A DNA stretch of 64,000 bases from Porphyromonadaceae bacterium UBA2751 (GTDB lineage Bacteria; Bacteroidota; Bacteroidia; Bacteroidales; Muribaculaceae). A model generated the notes under the pieces. That model was not told the origin of the DNA. It saw only the letters and a program-made list of their open reading frames with translations, and did not search any database. A program made the translations under genes and the position numbers. Positions 42,872 through 51,185 of the stretch are shown here, piece by piece. The number at the start of each line of letters is the position of its first letter. Position 1 is the first letter of the stretch. The stretch lies in NCBI GenBank assembly GCA_002353285.1, contig DEJJ01000025.1, positions 1-64,000 of the forward strand, read 5' to 3'.

Positions 42872-44278
42872 ATGGGTAAATTTTTAGCTCCACCGGCTTT
42901 TAAGCCGGAAAGAACCGATGAGAAAGTCGACGCCGACTACAAGCGGCTGCGATGGCAAGTTTTCATTGGCATTTTCATTGGTTATGCAGGTTTTTACCTG
43001 GTGCGTAAAAACCTATCGATGGCTATCCCCATGCTCGAGCCTTTTGGCTTCACTAAGGGAGAGCTTGGCACCGCCTTGGCGATGAATGCACTTGCCTATG
43101 GCGTGTCAAAATTTGTGATGGCAAGCGTGAGCGACCGCAGCAATGCACGCCGGTTCCTGCCGTTGGGATTGATTCTCTCGGCCATTGCCATGATGTTCAT
43201 GATCATCCCAATTCAGTATTTCAGTGAGCAGAAGGCTCTCGCAATTTTCCTGATGGGAGCATTCAACTTCCTCGTGGGCTGGTTCCAGGGAATGGGATGG
43301 CCTCCGTGTGGACGAGTGATGACGCGCTGGTTCTCAATCAAGGAGCGCGGCACATGGATGAGCGTGTGGAACTGTGCTCACAACGTGGGTGGTGCTCTCG
43401 TGGGGCCTATGGCGGCCTATGGAGCCATGTGGTTCGGAAGCTGGTTCTACGGCAACGACGAGAAAATGTACTTCCTCATTGGCACCTATGCTTTCCCTGC
43501 AGTAGTAGCCATTCTTATAGCTATTATCGCTTATGTACTCATTCGCGACACTCCACAATCTTGCGGACTTCCCTCGATTGAGAAGTGGACTGGTTCGGCT
43601 TCTAAGAACTACGACGAGAAGAAGAGCGAGCAGACTTTGAGCACCAAGGAGATTTTCAAGATAGTGCTCAGCAACAAGTTCTTGTGGTACATAGCATTTG
43701 CCAATTCCTTTATCTATATGGTTCGTTATGGCTGCCTTGACTGGGCTCCCACTATCTTGAGTAATCAAGGAGTTGACATCAAGAGTGCAGGCTGGGCCTA
43801 TTTTGCCTATGAGTTTGCAGCAATTCCTGGTACCATCTTTTGTGGATGGCTCAGCGACAAGGTGTTCAAGGGACGCCGTGCCATGCCCACCATGCTCTTC
43901 ATGGCTGTCATCATCATTGCCATCATCATCTACTGGCAAAACATGAGCAACCTCTGGGTTGTGGTGAGCTGCCTCATCGCCATTGGCTTCCTCATCTACG
44001 GCCCCGTGATGCTTATTGGGGTTCAGGCTCTTGACTTGGCTCCAAAGAATGCTGCTGGCACAGCTGCTGGCCTCACTGGGTTCATGGGATATGTGCTTGG
44101 AACAGCAATTCTCGCCAACTCATTGCTCGGTTTTGTTGCCGACAAGTGGGGATGGTCCTGGGTGTTCATCCTGCTCATGGTGGCGTGTGTGCTTGCAATC
44201 TTCTTCATGGCATTGACCTACAAGGAGGAGCAATATCTCGTTGCCGACCGCAAGGGCGAGACTGTAGAGAAGAAATAA
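42872..44278 (+). CDS. glpT: glycerol-3-phosphate transporter
   Basis: This MFS antiporter imports sn-glycerol 3-phosphate in exchange for phosphate; 468 residues with 12 predicted membrane helices. Typical features are the N-terminal YKRLRWQVFIGIFIGYAGFY with VRKNLSMAIPML, the GWFQGMGWPPCGRVMTRWFS segment, and WDYAPT-like LDWAPTILSNQG. Position after glpABC and the sequence pattern support GlpT rather than UhpT. A hairpin-containing 180-bp gap precedes it, so it may have an extra promoter. Confidence 0.92.
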   Translation: MGKFLAPPAFKPERTDEKVDADYKRLRWQVFIGIFIGYAGFYLVRKNLSMAIPMLEPFGFTKGELGTALAMNALAYGVSKFVMASVSDRSNARRFLPLGLILSAIAMMFMIIPIQYFSEQKALAIFLMGAFNFLVGWFQGMGWPPCGRVMTRWFSIKERGTWMSVWNCAHNVGGALVGPMAAYGAMWFGSWFYGNDEKMYFLIGTYAFPAVVAILIAIIAYVLIRDTPQSCGLPSIEKWTGSASKNYDEKKSEQTLSTKEIFKIVLSNKFLWYIAFANSFIYMVRYGCLDWAPTILSNQGVDIKSAGWAYFAYEFAAIPGTIFCGWLSDKVFKGRRAMPTMLFMAVIIIAIIIYWQNMSNLWVVVSCLIAIGFLIYGPVMLIGVQALDLAPKNAAGTAAGLTGFMGYVLGTAILANSLLGFVADKWGWSWVFILLMVACVLAIFFMALTYKEEQYLVADRKGETVEKK

Positions 44279-44330
44279 TAAAGAATAAAATTAATATTTT
44301 ATATTAACTAATCAAATCAATTTAAATCGT

Positions 44331-45953
44331 ATGTTTAAAAATCTCATTCGACTGGGAGTTGCCGGCCTGGCGCTGGTTTCCCTAGCAACCTCTTGCTCTA
44401 AGGAGCAGCAGTTTACCAGTGAGAAGACCGATGCCAAGCGTGTTGAAGTTCAGGTTCTCAACGCCGACCTGGCACGCGTTCGTGACTATGTCCCCCTCTA
44501 TGCAGTAATCGCTCACCGCGGTTCCACATTCTGGGCTCCTGAGGAGACCGAGAGTTCGTGGCGCTGGGCACGCGAGATGGGTGCCGACTATCTTGAGAGC
44601 GACGTGCAGTGCACAAAGGACGGTATCGTTCTTGCTAACCACGACGAGAACCTCAAGCGCACAACCAACATCGAGAACGTATTCTCCGAGAACGTACCCA
44701 CCAGCCGTGTGGCTTTCTACATGAGTCTTGGTTTCTCGAAGGCTGATGCCGAGGCACAGTATGGCCGCGACATGGCATCGTTCCGCCCATTCTACGCTCT
44801 GAGCTACTACTATGCCGAGCTTCTCATGCTCGATGCTGGCAAGTGGTTCAACGAGAGCAGCCTGGAGCAGGCGCGCCCAAGCTTCGAGGCAAGCGCAACT
44901 GGTTCGTTCAGCGGTGGCAAGATTGTTTACAGCAATGGACAGTACATCAGTGCCCTGCAAGACCAGATTGCCTATGCCGAGGGTAAGCGCCTCATCCGCG
45001 ACGCCAATGGCCGCCGCGTGCTCACCTATAAGGTTAAGGACGAGTACAAGGGCATGACTCTTGAGCAAATCTATAACGCCATCAAGGCTAAGGGACAGTA
45101 CAACGCTAAGTACATGGACTTCATCGAGTATGACTTCGATAACGCCTACGAGGCCGACCCACAGGACACTGGCAACCGCCCAGGCATCTATGTCGAGTTC
45201 AAGGAGAGCTGGCTCAACCCTGGCAACATGGAGCAGCGAGTGTATGACGTGCTGACCGAGTGCAACTGGAACATCATCGAGAAACCTGCCACCGAGACTG
45301 CTTTCTACAAGGGTGGAAAGGTTAACGTGGGCAACACCAACGGCAAGGTGATTCTGCAAACCTTCTCGTTCGACGCTCTGCGCCGTGCCAACAACGTCTT
45401 CAAGGGACGCATCCCCATGTGCTATCTGCTCTGGATTAGCGATCCTGCCTACGCTACCGATATCGCTATCGACGACCCAACTGGCTACGCTGCTTTCATC
45501 AAGTGGGCTCAGGACAATGGCGCTCACATCATTGGTCCAGCCATCAGCGGTGCTCCTAACAACTATCCCGAGATGAACGCTCCATGGCAGGCCTACATGA
45601 TTCGCAAGAGTGGCATGATTAACCATCCTTACTCGTTCGACTCTTGGGCGCAGATGTGCAAGTACATGGGTTACTACAACTACGGCCTTGAGACCGAGTT
45701 CGACGACCTGCTTCGCCTTGAGATTCCTGCCACTGCCTACACCACCACCAGCTATCCTAGCAGCGTGCCAGTGTACATGGACGGTTTCTTCACCAACCGC
45801 ACCGAGATGTCGCTCAAGTACATGATTGAGAACGGCTTCCGTGGCAACTCTAAGCTGCCCAACCCATTCCATCCAGGTCAAGTCTACGACAACTCGCAGG
45901 CCAACGTCACCGTTCCCGATGCAGTTGAGACACTTAAGAGACTGGGATACTAA
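44331..45953 (+). CDS. glycerophosphodiester phosphodiesterase lipoprotein with insertion
   Basis: This GlpQ-type enzyme releases G3P from glycerophosphodiesters, 540 residues. The lipobox is LVSLATSCSKEQ, placing it in the envelope. The GDPD core shows AVIAHRGSTFWAPEETESS, the metal pair in YLESDVQC and the His in LANHDENLKRTT (about residue 104). The next core Glu is in IYVEFKES near residue 288, so some 180 residues separate them, clearly more than in typical members. The extra part is Tyr/Ala/Asp-rich and unrecognised. Codon use is strongly biased, suggesting high expression. It is 52 bp from glpT and the same distance from the porin gene. Confidence 0.88.
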   Translation: MFKNLIRLGVAGLALVSLATSCSKEQQFTSEKTDAKRVEVQVLNADLARVRDYVPLYAVIAHRGSTFWAPEETESSWRWAREMGADYLESDVQCTKDGIVLANHDENLKRTTNIENVFSENVPTSRVAFYMSLGFSKADAEAQYGRDMASFRPFYALSYYYAELLMLDAGKWFNESSLEQARPSFEASATGSFSGGKIVYSNGQYISALQDQIAYAEGKRLIRDANGRRVLTYKVKDEYKGMTLEQIYNAIKAKGQYNAKYMDFIEYDFDNAYEADPQDTGNRPGIYVEFKESWLNPGNMEQRVYDVLTECNWNIIEKPATETAFYKGGKVNVGNTNGKVILQTFSFDALRRANNVFKGRIPMCYLLWISDPAYATDIAIDDPTGYAAFIKWAQDNGAHIIGPAISGAPNNYPEMNAPWQAYMIRKSGMINHPYSFDSWAQMCKYMGYYNYGLETEFDDLLRLEIPATAYTTTSYPSSVPVYMDGFFTNRTEMSLKYMIENGFRGNSKLPNPFHPGQVYDNSQANVTVPDAVETLKRLGY

Positions 45954-46004
45954 TAATTATAAGTTAGTTTTATTACACATTTAATTGAATAAGACAATAT
46001 AATC

Positions 46005-47342
46005 ATGAAGAAATATATCATTTTGCCAGCTCTCTTCCTTTTTGCACTGGGAGCAGCAGCGCAGGACTTCGACAACGATCCAACCCTGCAACTTGAGAAA
46101 AAGGACGCTAAGTTCACCATTGGAGCACGATTGATGGCCGACGGAGCTCTTTATCACAGCGACTTCACACCTCTGCAGAGTGGAGCTTCAATAAGCGACG
46201 CACGCATCCGCACATCGTTCACCTACAAGAACTGGTATCTCTATGCCGACTTCGGTTTTGGCGGTGGCAAGTTTTCGCAGAAGAACATCTTCGCTCAGTG
46301 GAGCAAGGAGAATGAGAAGGGCGAGTCGCACTCAATCAAGGTGGGTTACTACAACGACCCCGCAGGATCGATGGCACGCAACACCTCACTTGGTAGCTAC
46401 CACTTCATTTCTCGTCCTGGCTCGAGCTATGCTATGGGCGAGGGCCGTGAGCTGGGTGTTTCCTACAAGTACAACAGCGACAAGTTCATGGCCTATCAGG
46501 GTGTCTTCACCGAGAACCAGTACAATAAGATTAAGGCAGGTTTCAATGGCGTGACTGTTGCTGGTCGTTACCTGGTGCGTCCCGTCTACGACAAGAACCA
46601 GACTCTGCACATTGGTGTCAGCGGACGTTTTGCTAAGCTTGGCGGCGGCGAGGTTTACAAGAACATCCTCAAGAAAACCTATCACATGGGTCAGGCTCTC
46701 GAGACCTACGTCGACGAGGACGAGCAGTTCGTAACTGCCGACCTTGAGTGGGCCAACACCGTTACCAATCTGGGTGCTGAGCTGCTCTATCACAACAACC
46801 GCTTCTTCATTCGTGGTGAGTACTTCTACAAGCACGTGACCAAGAGCCGCGACACCTATTCGCTCATGATCGATGCTCAGGACAACATCGACGGTTGGGG
46901 TTCGCTCGAGGCTTGGGAGAACGCCAATAAGTTGCGCTCTAACAACTTCCACGGTGGTTATGTCGAGGCAGGTGTGATCCTCTTTGGCAATGGCTATCGC
47001 TACAACAAGGCCGATGGTCTCCTTGGTGGTCTTAATGGCAAGGCTCTTGAGCTCGTGGCTCGCTACAACTACACTGGCCTGAACGACCTCACCGAGGGTG
47101 AGTACTTCAATGCTGGTCGTGGTCACTACTATGCTGCTGGCTACATGGAGGACTGGCCCGGCACTGGCGCTACCAGCGTGGGTGGTGGTAACCTCCACAG
47201 CGCTACCATTGGCTTGAACTACTCGTTCAACAAGTACGTTCAAGTGATGGTCGACTACACCTACCACAACCTCAAGAGCGATTATCATCCCAACGATAAG
47301 AACTTCCACGTGGGTCAAGCACGCTTTCAGTTCACATTCTAA
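46005..47342 (+). CDS. OprO/OprP-like outer-membrane porin
   Basis: This 445-residue exported beta-barrel protein has the signal peptide MKKYIILPALFLFALGAAAQ. Long alternating strands with aromatic girdles run throughout (YKNWYLYADFGFGGGKFS, RYLVRPVYDKNQTLHIGVSG, VQVMVDYTYHNLKSDYHPND), and the last residue is Phe, the usual outer-membrane insertion signal. It resembles phosphate/polyphosphate-selective porins. Next to GlpQ and GlpT it would pass glycerophosphodiesters, G3P or phosphate. The specificity is inferred. It is the last gene of the locus and is followed by a strong terminator. Confidence 0.88.
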   Translation: MKKYIILPALFLFALGAAAQDFDNDPTLQLEKKDAKFTIGARLMADGALYHSDFTPLQSGASISDARIRTSFTYKNWYLYADFGFGGGKFSQKNIFAQWSKENEKGESHSIKVGYYNDPAGSMARNTSLGSYHFISRPGSSYAMGEGRELGVSYKYNSDKFMAYQGVFTENQYNKIKAGFNGVTVAGRYLVRPVYDKNQTLHIGVSGRFAKLGGGEVYKNILKKTYHMGQALETYVDEDEQFVTADLEWANTVTNLGAELLYHNNRFFIRGEYFYKHVTKSRDTYSLMIDAQDNIDGWGSLEAWENANKLRSNNFHGGYVEAGVILFGNGYRYNKADGLLGGLNGKALELVARYNYTGLNDLTEGEYFNAGRGHYYAAGYMEDWPGTGATSVGGGNLHSATIGLNYSFNKYVQVMVDYTYHNLKSDYHPNDKNFHVGQARFQFTF

Positions 47343-47387
47343 ACGCTGCCCATCGCTTCCTGCTTGATGCAGGGCGATAACAATAAA

Positions 47388-47430
47388 AGGCAAGCCACTC
47401 TCACATCACAGTGGCTTGCCTTTCGTTTTG
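47388..47430. terminator. terminator of the glp locus
   Basis: A 12-bp perfect stem (47388-47399 with 47410-47421) is followed by TTCGTTTTG and preceded by an A-rich tract, so it can act in both directions. Confidence 0.85.
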
Positions 47431-47539
47431 TGGGGGAGCGAGAATGATGGAGTTGTTATCGCGATTCTGAAACTGAATTAGGATGGTCGCATAAAATGAT
47501 GGAGGCACATTGCATCGGGCCCTCAAGAATTCTGGCACA

Positions 47540-47585
47540 CAAAAAAAAGAAAGAGCGAATAGTGCCGAAGCACATCTTCGCTCTT
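47540..47585 (-). terminator. terminator of tRNA-Asp
   Basis: Read on the minus strand, AAGAGCGAA and TTCGCTCTT (47551-47585) form a 9-bp stem followed by TC and a run of T residues (plus 47541-47548, all A). Confidence 0.75.
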
Positions 47586-47601
47586 CTCCTCTCTCCACTT
47601 G

Positions 47602-47675
47602 CGGTGCGTACAGGACTCGAACCAGCGACCTCCTGCGTGACAGGCAGGCATTCTAACCAACTGAACTAACGCACC
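47602..47675 (-). tRNA. tRNA-Asp (GTC)
   Basis: A complete cloverleaf on the minus strand. The acceptor is GGTGCGT with ACGCACC, the discriminator is G (the identity base for Asp), the anticodon stem CCTGC/GCAGG holds loop CTGTCAC (anticodon GTC), and the T-arm is GGTTCGAGTCC. CCA is not encoded. It has its own promoter and terminator. Confidence 0.95.
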
Positions 47676-47692
47676 ATTTGGAAATTGCGGTG

Positions 47693-47723
47693 CAAAGTTA
47701 CGCACATTTTTTGAACTGGCAAA
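47693..47723 (-). promoter_or_regulatory. promoter of tRNA-Asp
   Basis: On the minus strand, -33 TTTG (plus 47720-47723) and -7 TAACTTTG (plus 47693-47700) are 19 nt apart. The tRNA 5' end is 17 nt downstream. Confidence 0.75.
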
Positions 47724-47974
47724 TTTTTTTGCAACTTTTTTTCAAAAAAAGTGATTTTTTGACCAGAAACTGGCCTGTTATTACAAATTATAGGACATTT
47801 TTAGTAGTCATGAACAATAATATTGAAAATAATTTAGAAACCTATTATATTTTTGCTACCTAAAGAGGTAGTTTTGACGAAAAAGGCGTAAAAAACCTCG
47901 TAATTATTTGGAAATTATACAATTGTGTTTTTATTTTGCGTTTACATTTAAGCAATATCTTAACAATTTATAAT

Positions 47975-48190
47975 ATGACAAACACCACTAAAGAATTGAC
48001 GGTGCGAGAAAGAGAAGTTCTGCGATATCTAATCCAGGGATTGAGCAGTCGTGAAATTGCTGAGAAGCTTTATATCTCAATCAATACAGTTCAGTATCAC
48101 CGCAAGCAATTGCTGCACAAAACCGATTCTCGCAATGTTGCTGAGCTAATTGGCAAAACTTACAGATTGAATTTAATCGATTTAGATTAA
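47975..48190 (+). CDS. stand-alone LuxR-type helix-turn-helix protein
   Basis: This is a 71-residue protein consisting only of a LuxR/GerE DNA-binding domain: LTVREREVLRYLIQGLSSRE, IAEKLYISINTVQYHRKQLL, then RNVAELIGKTYRLNLI. Nothing like a receiver or ligand domain precedes it, although the frame is open to an upstream TTG at 47936; the ATG at 47975 is preferred. Such minimal proteins may act alone or be inhibited or recruited by partners. About 300 bp of A/T-rich DNA precedes it, and it is followed by a strong palindromic terminator. The target is unknown. Confidence 0.8.
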   Translation: MTNTTKELTVREREVLRYLIQGLSSREIAEKLYISINTVQYHRKQLLHKTDSRNVAELIGKTYRLNLIDLD

Positions 48191-48224
48191 CACTTTTATC
48201 TATTAGAGTACCAAAGGCTTAGAC

Positions 48225-48262
48225 GCCATCTTGATAGCATGCTATCAAGATGGCGCTTTTTT
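48225..48262 (+). terminator. terminator of the LuxR-type gene
   Basis: A perfect palindromic stem (48225-48254) is followed by six T residues (48257-48262). Confidence 0.85.
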
Positions 48263-48297
48263 GGGGCACTATTATGCGGGTGTGACACTGAAATCAC

Positions 48298-48332
48298 GAG
48301 CGAGTGGCCCAAACATTCAGGGCCACTCGCTC
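48298..48332. terminator. hairpin downstream of serS
   Basis: A 13-bp perfect stem (48298-48310 with 48320-48332) around a 9-nt loop lies 27 bp past the serS stop codon. It lacks a T-run on the minus strand, so it may stabilise the mRNA 3' end or assist termination. Confidence 0.55.
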
Positions 48333-48358
48333 GGAGCTATAGAGTGTTGTGTGATTGA

Positions 48359-49630
48359 TTAATCAATGATGTCGAAGCCTGTGTAGGGCTGCAACGCCTT
48401 GGGTATGTGGATGCCCTCGGGCGACTGGTTGTTCTCGAGCAAGGCTGCCACGATGCGGGGCAGTGCCAGGGCCGAGCCGTTAAGGGTGTGGCACAGGTGT
48501 GTCTTCTTGTCGTCGCCACGGTAACGGCACTTGAGGCGGTTGGCCTGATAGGTCTCGAAGTTGCTCACCGAGCTCACCTCGAGCCATCGCTTCTGTGCGG
48601 CGCTCCACACTTCGAAGTCAAATGTGATGGCGCTGGTGAAGCTCATGTCGCCGCCACACAGCCTCAGGATGTGCCATGGCAACTCAAGTTTCTCGAGCAA
48701 TCCCTGCACGTGATCTTTCATCTCCTCCAGGGCGGCATAGCTGTCCTCGGGGCGCTCAATGCGCACGATTTCCACCTTGTCAAACTGGTGCAGGCGGTTG
48801 AGGCCTCGCACGTCCTTGCCGTAGGAACCAGCCTCGCGGCGGAAGCAGGCGCTGTAAGCACAGTTCTTCTTGGGAAGATCTTCTTGATTGATAATCACGT
48901 CGCGATACATGTTGGTCACGGGCACCTCGGCAGTGGGGATGAGATAGAAATTGTCAACTTGGCAATGATACATTTGTCCCTCCTTGTCGGGCAATTGTCC
49001 GGTGCCCAGACCCGAAGCCTCATTAACAACCAGTGGTGGCTCTATCTCGATGTAACCGGCCTTGCTCGCCTCGTCGAGGAAGAACTGGATAAGAGCGCGT
49101 TGCAGCTTGGCTCCCTTGCCCACGTAGACGGGGAAACCAGCACCAGTAATCTTCACGCCCATGTCAAAGTCGATGAGGTTGTATTTCTTGGCAAGCTCCC
49201 AGTGGGGGAGGGCATCGTCGGCAAGGTGTGGGTCGGGGCCACCAGTCTTTTCTACCACGTTGTCCTCGGCAGTCTTGCCAGCTGGCACGCCCTCGTAGGG
49301 CACATTGGGCACCGAGAGCAATATCTCGGTGATCTCGTTGGCGGCAGCGCTCATGCGGTCGTCAATCTCCTTGTTGGTGGTCTTGAGTGCAGCCACGGCG
49401 GCCTTGGCCTGCTCGGCTTCGTCGCGCTTCCCTTGCTTCATGAGAGCACCTATCTGTGCTGCCATCTTGTTGAGCTGTGCGGCGTTGTCGTCGCGCTCTT
49501 TTTGAGCTGCACGGCGCTGCTTGTCAAGTTCTACTACTCGCATGATTGGCTCACGGGCATCAAAGTTTTTCACTGCCAGTCGCTCAATCACGTGTTCTGG
49601 GTTCTCGTTGATGTATTGTAGAGTTAACAT
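48359..49630 (-). CDS. serS: seryl-tRNA synthetase
   Basis: This class II synthetase charges tRNA-Ser and tRNA-Sec; 423 residues. The N-terminal long coiled-coil arm (residues about 30-100, KQRRAAQKERDDNAAQ and QAKAAVAALKTTNKE) grips the tRNA variable arm. Class II motif 2 appears as ACFRREAGSYGKDVRGLNR, and motif 3 near the end as GSALALPRIVAALLENNQ. It follows ftsZ by 61 bp on the same strand, so it may be read through from the division cluster. Confidence 0.96.
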   Translation of the reverse strand: MLTLQYINENPEHVIERLAVKNFDAREPIMRVVELDKQRRAAQKERDDNAAQLNKMAAQIGALMKQGKRDEAEQAKAAVAALKTTNKEIDDRMSAAANEITEILLSVPNVPYEGVPAGKTAEDNVVEKTGGPDPHLADDALPHWELAKKYNLIDFDMGVKITGAGFPVYVGKGAKLQRALIQFFLDEASKAGYIEIEPPLVVNEASGLGTGQLPDKEGQMYHCQVDNFYLIPTAEVPVTNMYRDVIINQEDLPKKNCAYSACFRREAGSYGKDVRGLNRLHQFDKVEIVRIERPEDSYAALEEMKDHVQGLLEKLELPWHILRLCGGDMSFTSAITFDFEVWSAAQKRWLEVSSVSNFETYQANRLKCRYRGDDKKTHLCHTLNGSALALPRIVAALLENNQSPEGIHIPKALQPYTGFDIID

Positions 49631-49691
49631 TTATGTGTGTGTAGTTGTGATTTTTATGTCGTGTGTAAATTTTAGCTAGGAGAGATATATA

Positions 49692-51116
49692 TTAGGAGTC
49701 AAACGAGATAGTCGCCGTGGTGCTTGCCTTCTTCTTGCCAAGCACTGGCGATGGCTTGGGGGACGATGGCTTTGTTGGGGCGCTCTGCAGCTCACGGAAC
49801 ACGTTCTTCACCTGCTGGTCGCGCTTGAAGGCTGGGTTCTTCTCGAGCAGGTCTACTATCTCATCGTTGTCGATGTCCTCAGGACGCAGCACAATGTACT
49901 GGGCCTTGGCGCGGTCGATGTCGAGCTCGTTGAATTTCTCGCCATACTCTTGCTCAATGCGGCTTGCAGGTGTAGCCGCCTTGGCATCGCTCTTCTTGTC
50001 GCCCTCGGCAACGGCAGCCTCGGCATCGAGCGACACGTTGAAGCCTGCGGCAAGCATGGTAATCTTCACCTTCTCGCCCAGCGAGTCGTCGTTGGCCACA
50101 CCCCATATCACGTCAACCTCGTGGGTGAACTGTGTCATGAACTGGCGCATCTCGTCAATCTCGCTCATCTTGAACTCGTTCTTGGCTTTCGACGAGAAGT
50201 AGAAGTTCATTAATATCTTTTGCGAGCCATACACGTCGCGGTTCTTGAGTAGGGGTGAGTTGAGTGCGTCCTCAATGGCCTTGGTCACGCGGTTCTCGCC
50301 CTCGCCGTAGCCTGAGCTGATGATGGCAACTCCACCATTGCGCAGCGTGGTGTTCACGTCGTTGAAGTCGAGGTTGATGTAGCCGTCAAAGGTGATGAGG
50401 TCGCTGATGCTGCGTGCTGCTACCGACAGCGTGTCGTCGGCCTTGCCAAAGGCGTTCATGAAGTTGAGGTCGGGGTATATCTCGCTCAAGCGCTCATTGT
50501 TGATGATGAGTAGCGCGTCAACATACTTCTGCATCTCGTCGGCACCGCTTAGCGCTTTGATAATCTTTTTCTTGCCTTCGAAGAGGAATGGAATCGTGAC
50601 GATGCCAATGGTGAGCACGCCTTTGTCGTGGGCGATGCGGGCAACCACTGGGGCTGCGCCTGTTCCGGTGCCGCCGCCCATGCCAGCGGTGATAAACACC
50701 ATCTTGGTCTCGTCGTCAAAGAGTGCTGCGATTTCCTTCTCGCTCTCCTCGGCGGCCTCCTTGGCAAGCTCGGGCTTGTTGCCGGCTCCTAATCCAAAGG
50801 TGGTGTTGGGGCCAATGAGCACGCGGTTGGGCACCTTTGAGTTGTTGAGTGCCTGGCGGTCGGTGTTCATCACCACAAACGACACTCCATTTATGTTTTG
50901 CTCGTACATGTGGTTGACGGCGTTGTTGCCACCGCCACCTATTCCTATCACCTTGATGAGTGATGGTGTGTTTTCGGGAGTCTCTTTCTTGTGGAACCCA
51001 GGATTCTCTTCAATGCCGGTAAAGATGTCTTGCTGCTCTGGTTGCTGACCCTGACCGAATGATATATTGCTGCTGTTCTCAGGGGTAATGCCCATGCCGT
51101 TTTCGTTATTTGCCAT
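49692..51116 (-). CDS. ftsZ: cell division protein FtsZ
   Basis: This tubulin-like GTPase forms the division ring; 474 residues. The N-terminal GGGGNNAVNHMYEQNINGV and the tubulin signature GGGTGTGAAPVVARIAHD are intact, as is NTDRQAL. The C-terminal 150 residues are a charged linker ending with a lysine-rich stretch and TTATISFDS. The last nine residues do not show the usual conserved FtsA-binding tail in obvious form. It is encoded directly after ftsA, as in nearly all bacteria. Confidence 0.97.
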   Translation of the reverse strand: MANNENGMGITPENSSNISFGQGQQPEQQDIFTGIEENPGFHKKETPENTPSLIKVIGIGGGGNNAVNHMYEQNINGVSFVVMNTDRQALNNSKVPNRVLIGPNTTFGLGAGNKPELAKEAAEESEKEIAALFDDETKMVFITAGMGGGTGTGAAPVVARIAHDKGVLTIGIVTIPFLFEGKKKIIKALSGADEMQKYVDALLIINNERLSEIYPDLNFMNAFGKADDTLSVAARSISDLITFDGYINLDFNDVNTTLRNGGVAIISSGYGEGENRVTKAIEDALNSPLLKNRDVYGSQKILMNFYFSSKAKNEFKMSEIDEMRQFMTQFTHEVDVIWGVANDDSLGEKVKITMLAAGFNVSLDAEAAVAEGDKKSDAKAATPASRIEQEYGEKFNELDIDRAKAQYIVLRPEDIDNDEIVDLLEKNPAFKRDQQVKNVFRELQSAPTKPSSPKPSPVLGKKKASTTATISFDS

Positions 51117-51185
51117 ATAGTGTAGTTGATGTTTTAGCGGTTAAAAATAATTGAGTGGAATGAGGTGTTGATGTTGTCGCTGTGA

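Noticed and set aside
44382..45881. 499-codon open frame antisense to the glycerophosphodiesterase gene
   Set aside because: It mirrors the strongly biased codons of the sense gene, has no family motif, signal peptide or promoter. Similar long antisense frames at 179-1273, 48407-49621 and 57656-58864 are rejected for the same reason.
47523..47705. 60-codon frame across tRNA-Asp
   Set aside because: It overlaps the tRNA, and its sequence is the usual translation of a tRNA gene.
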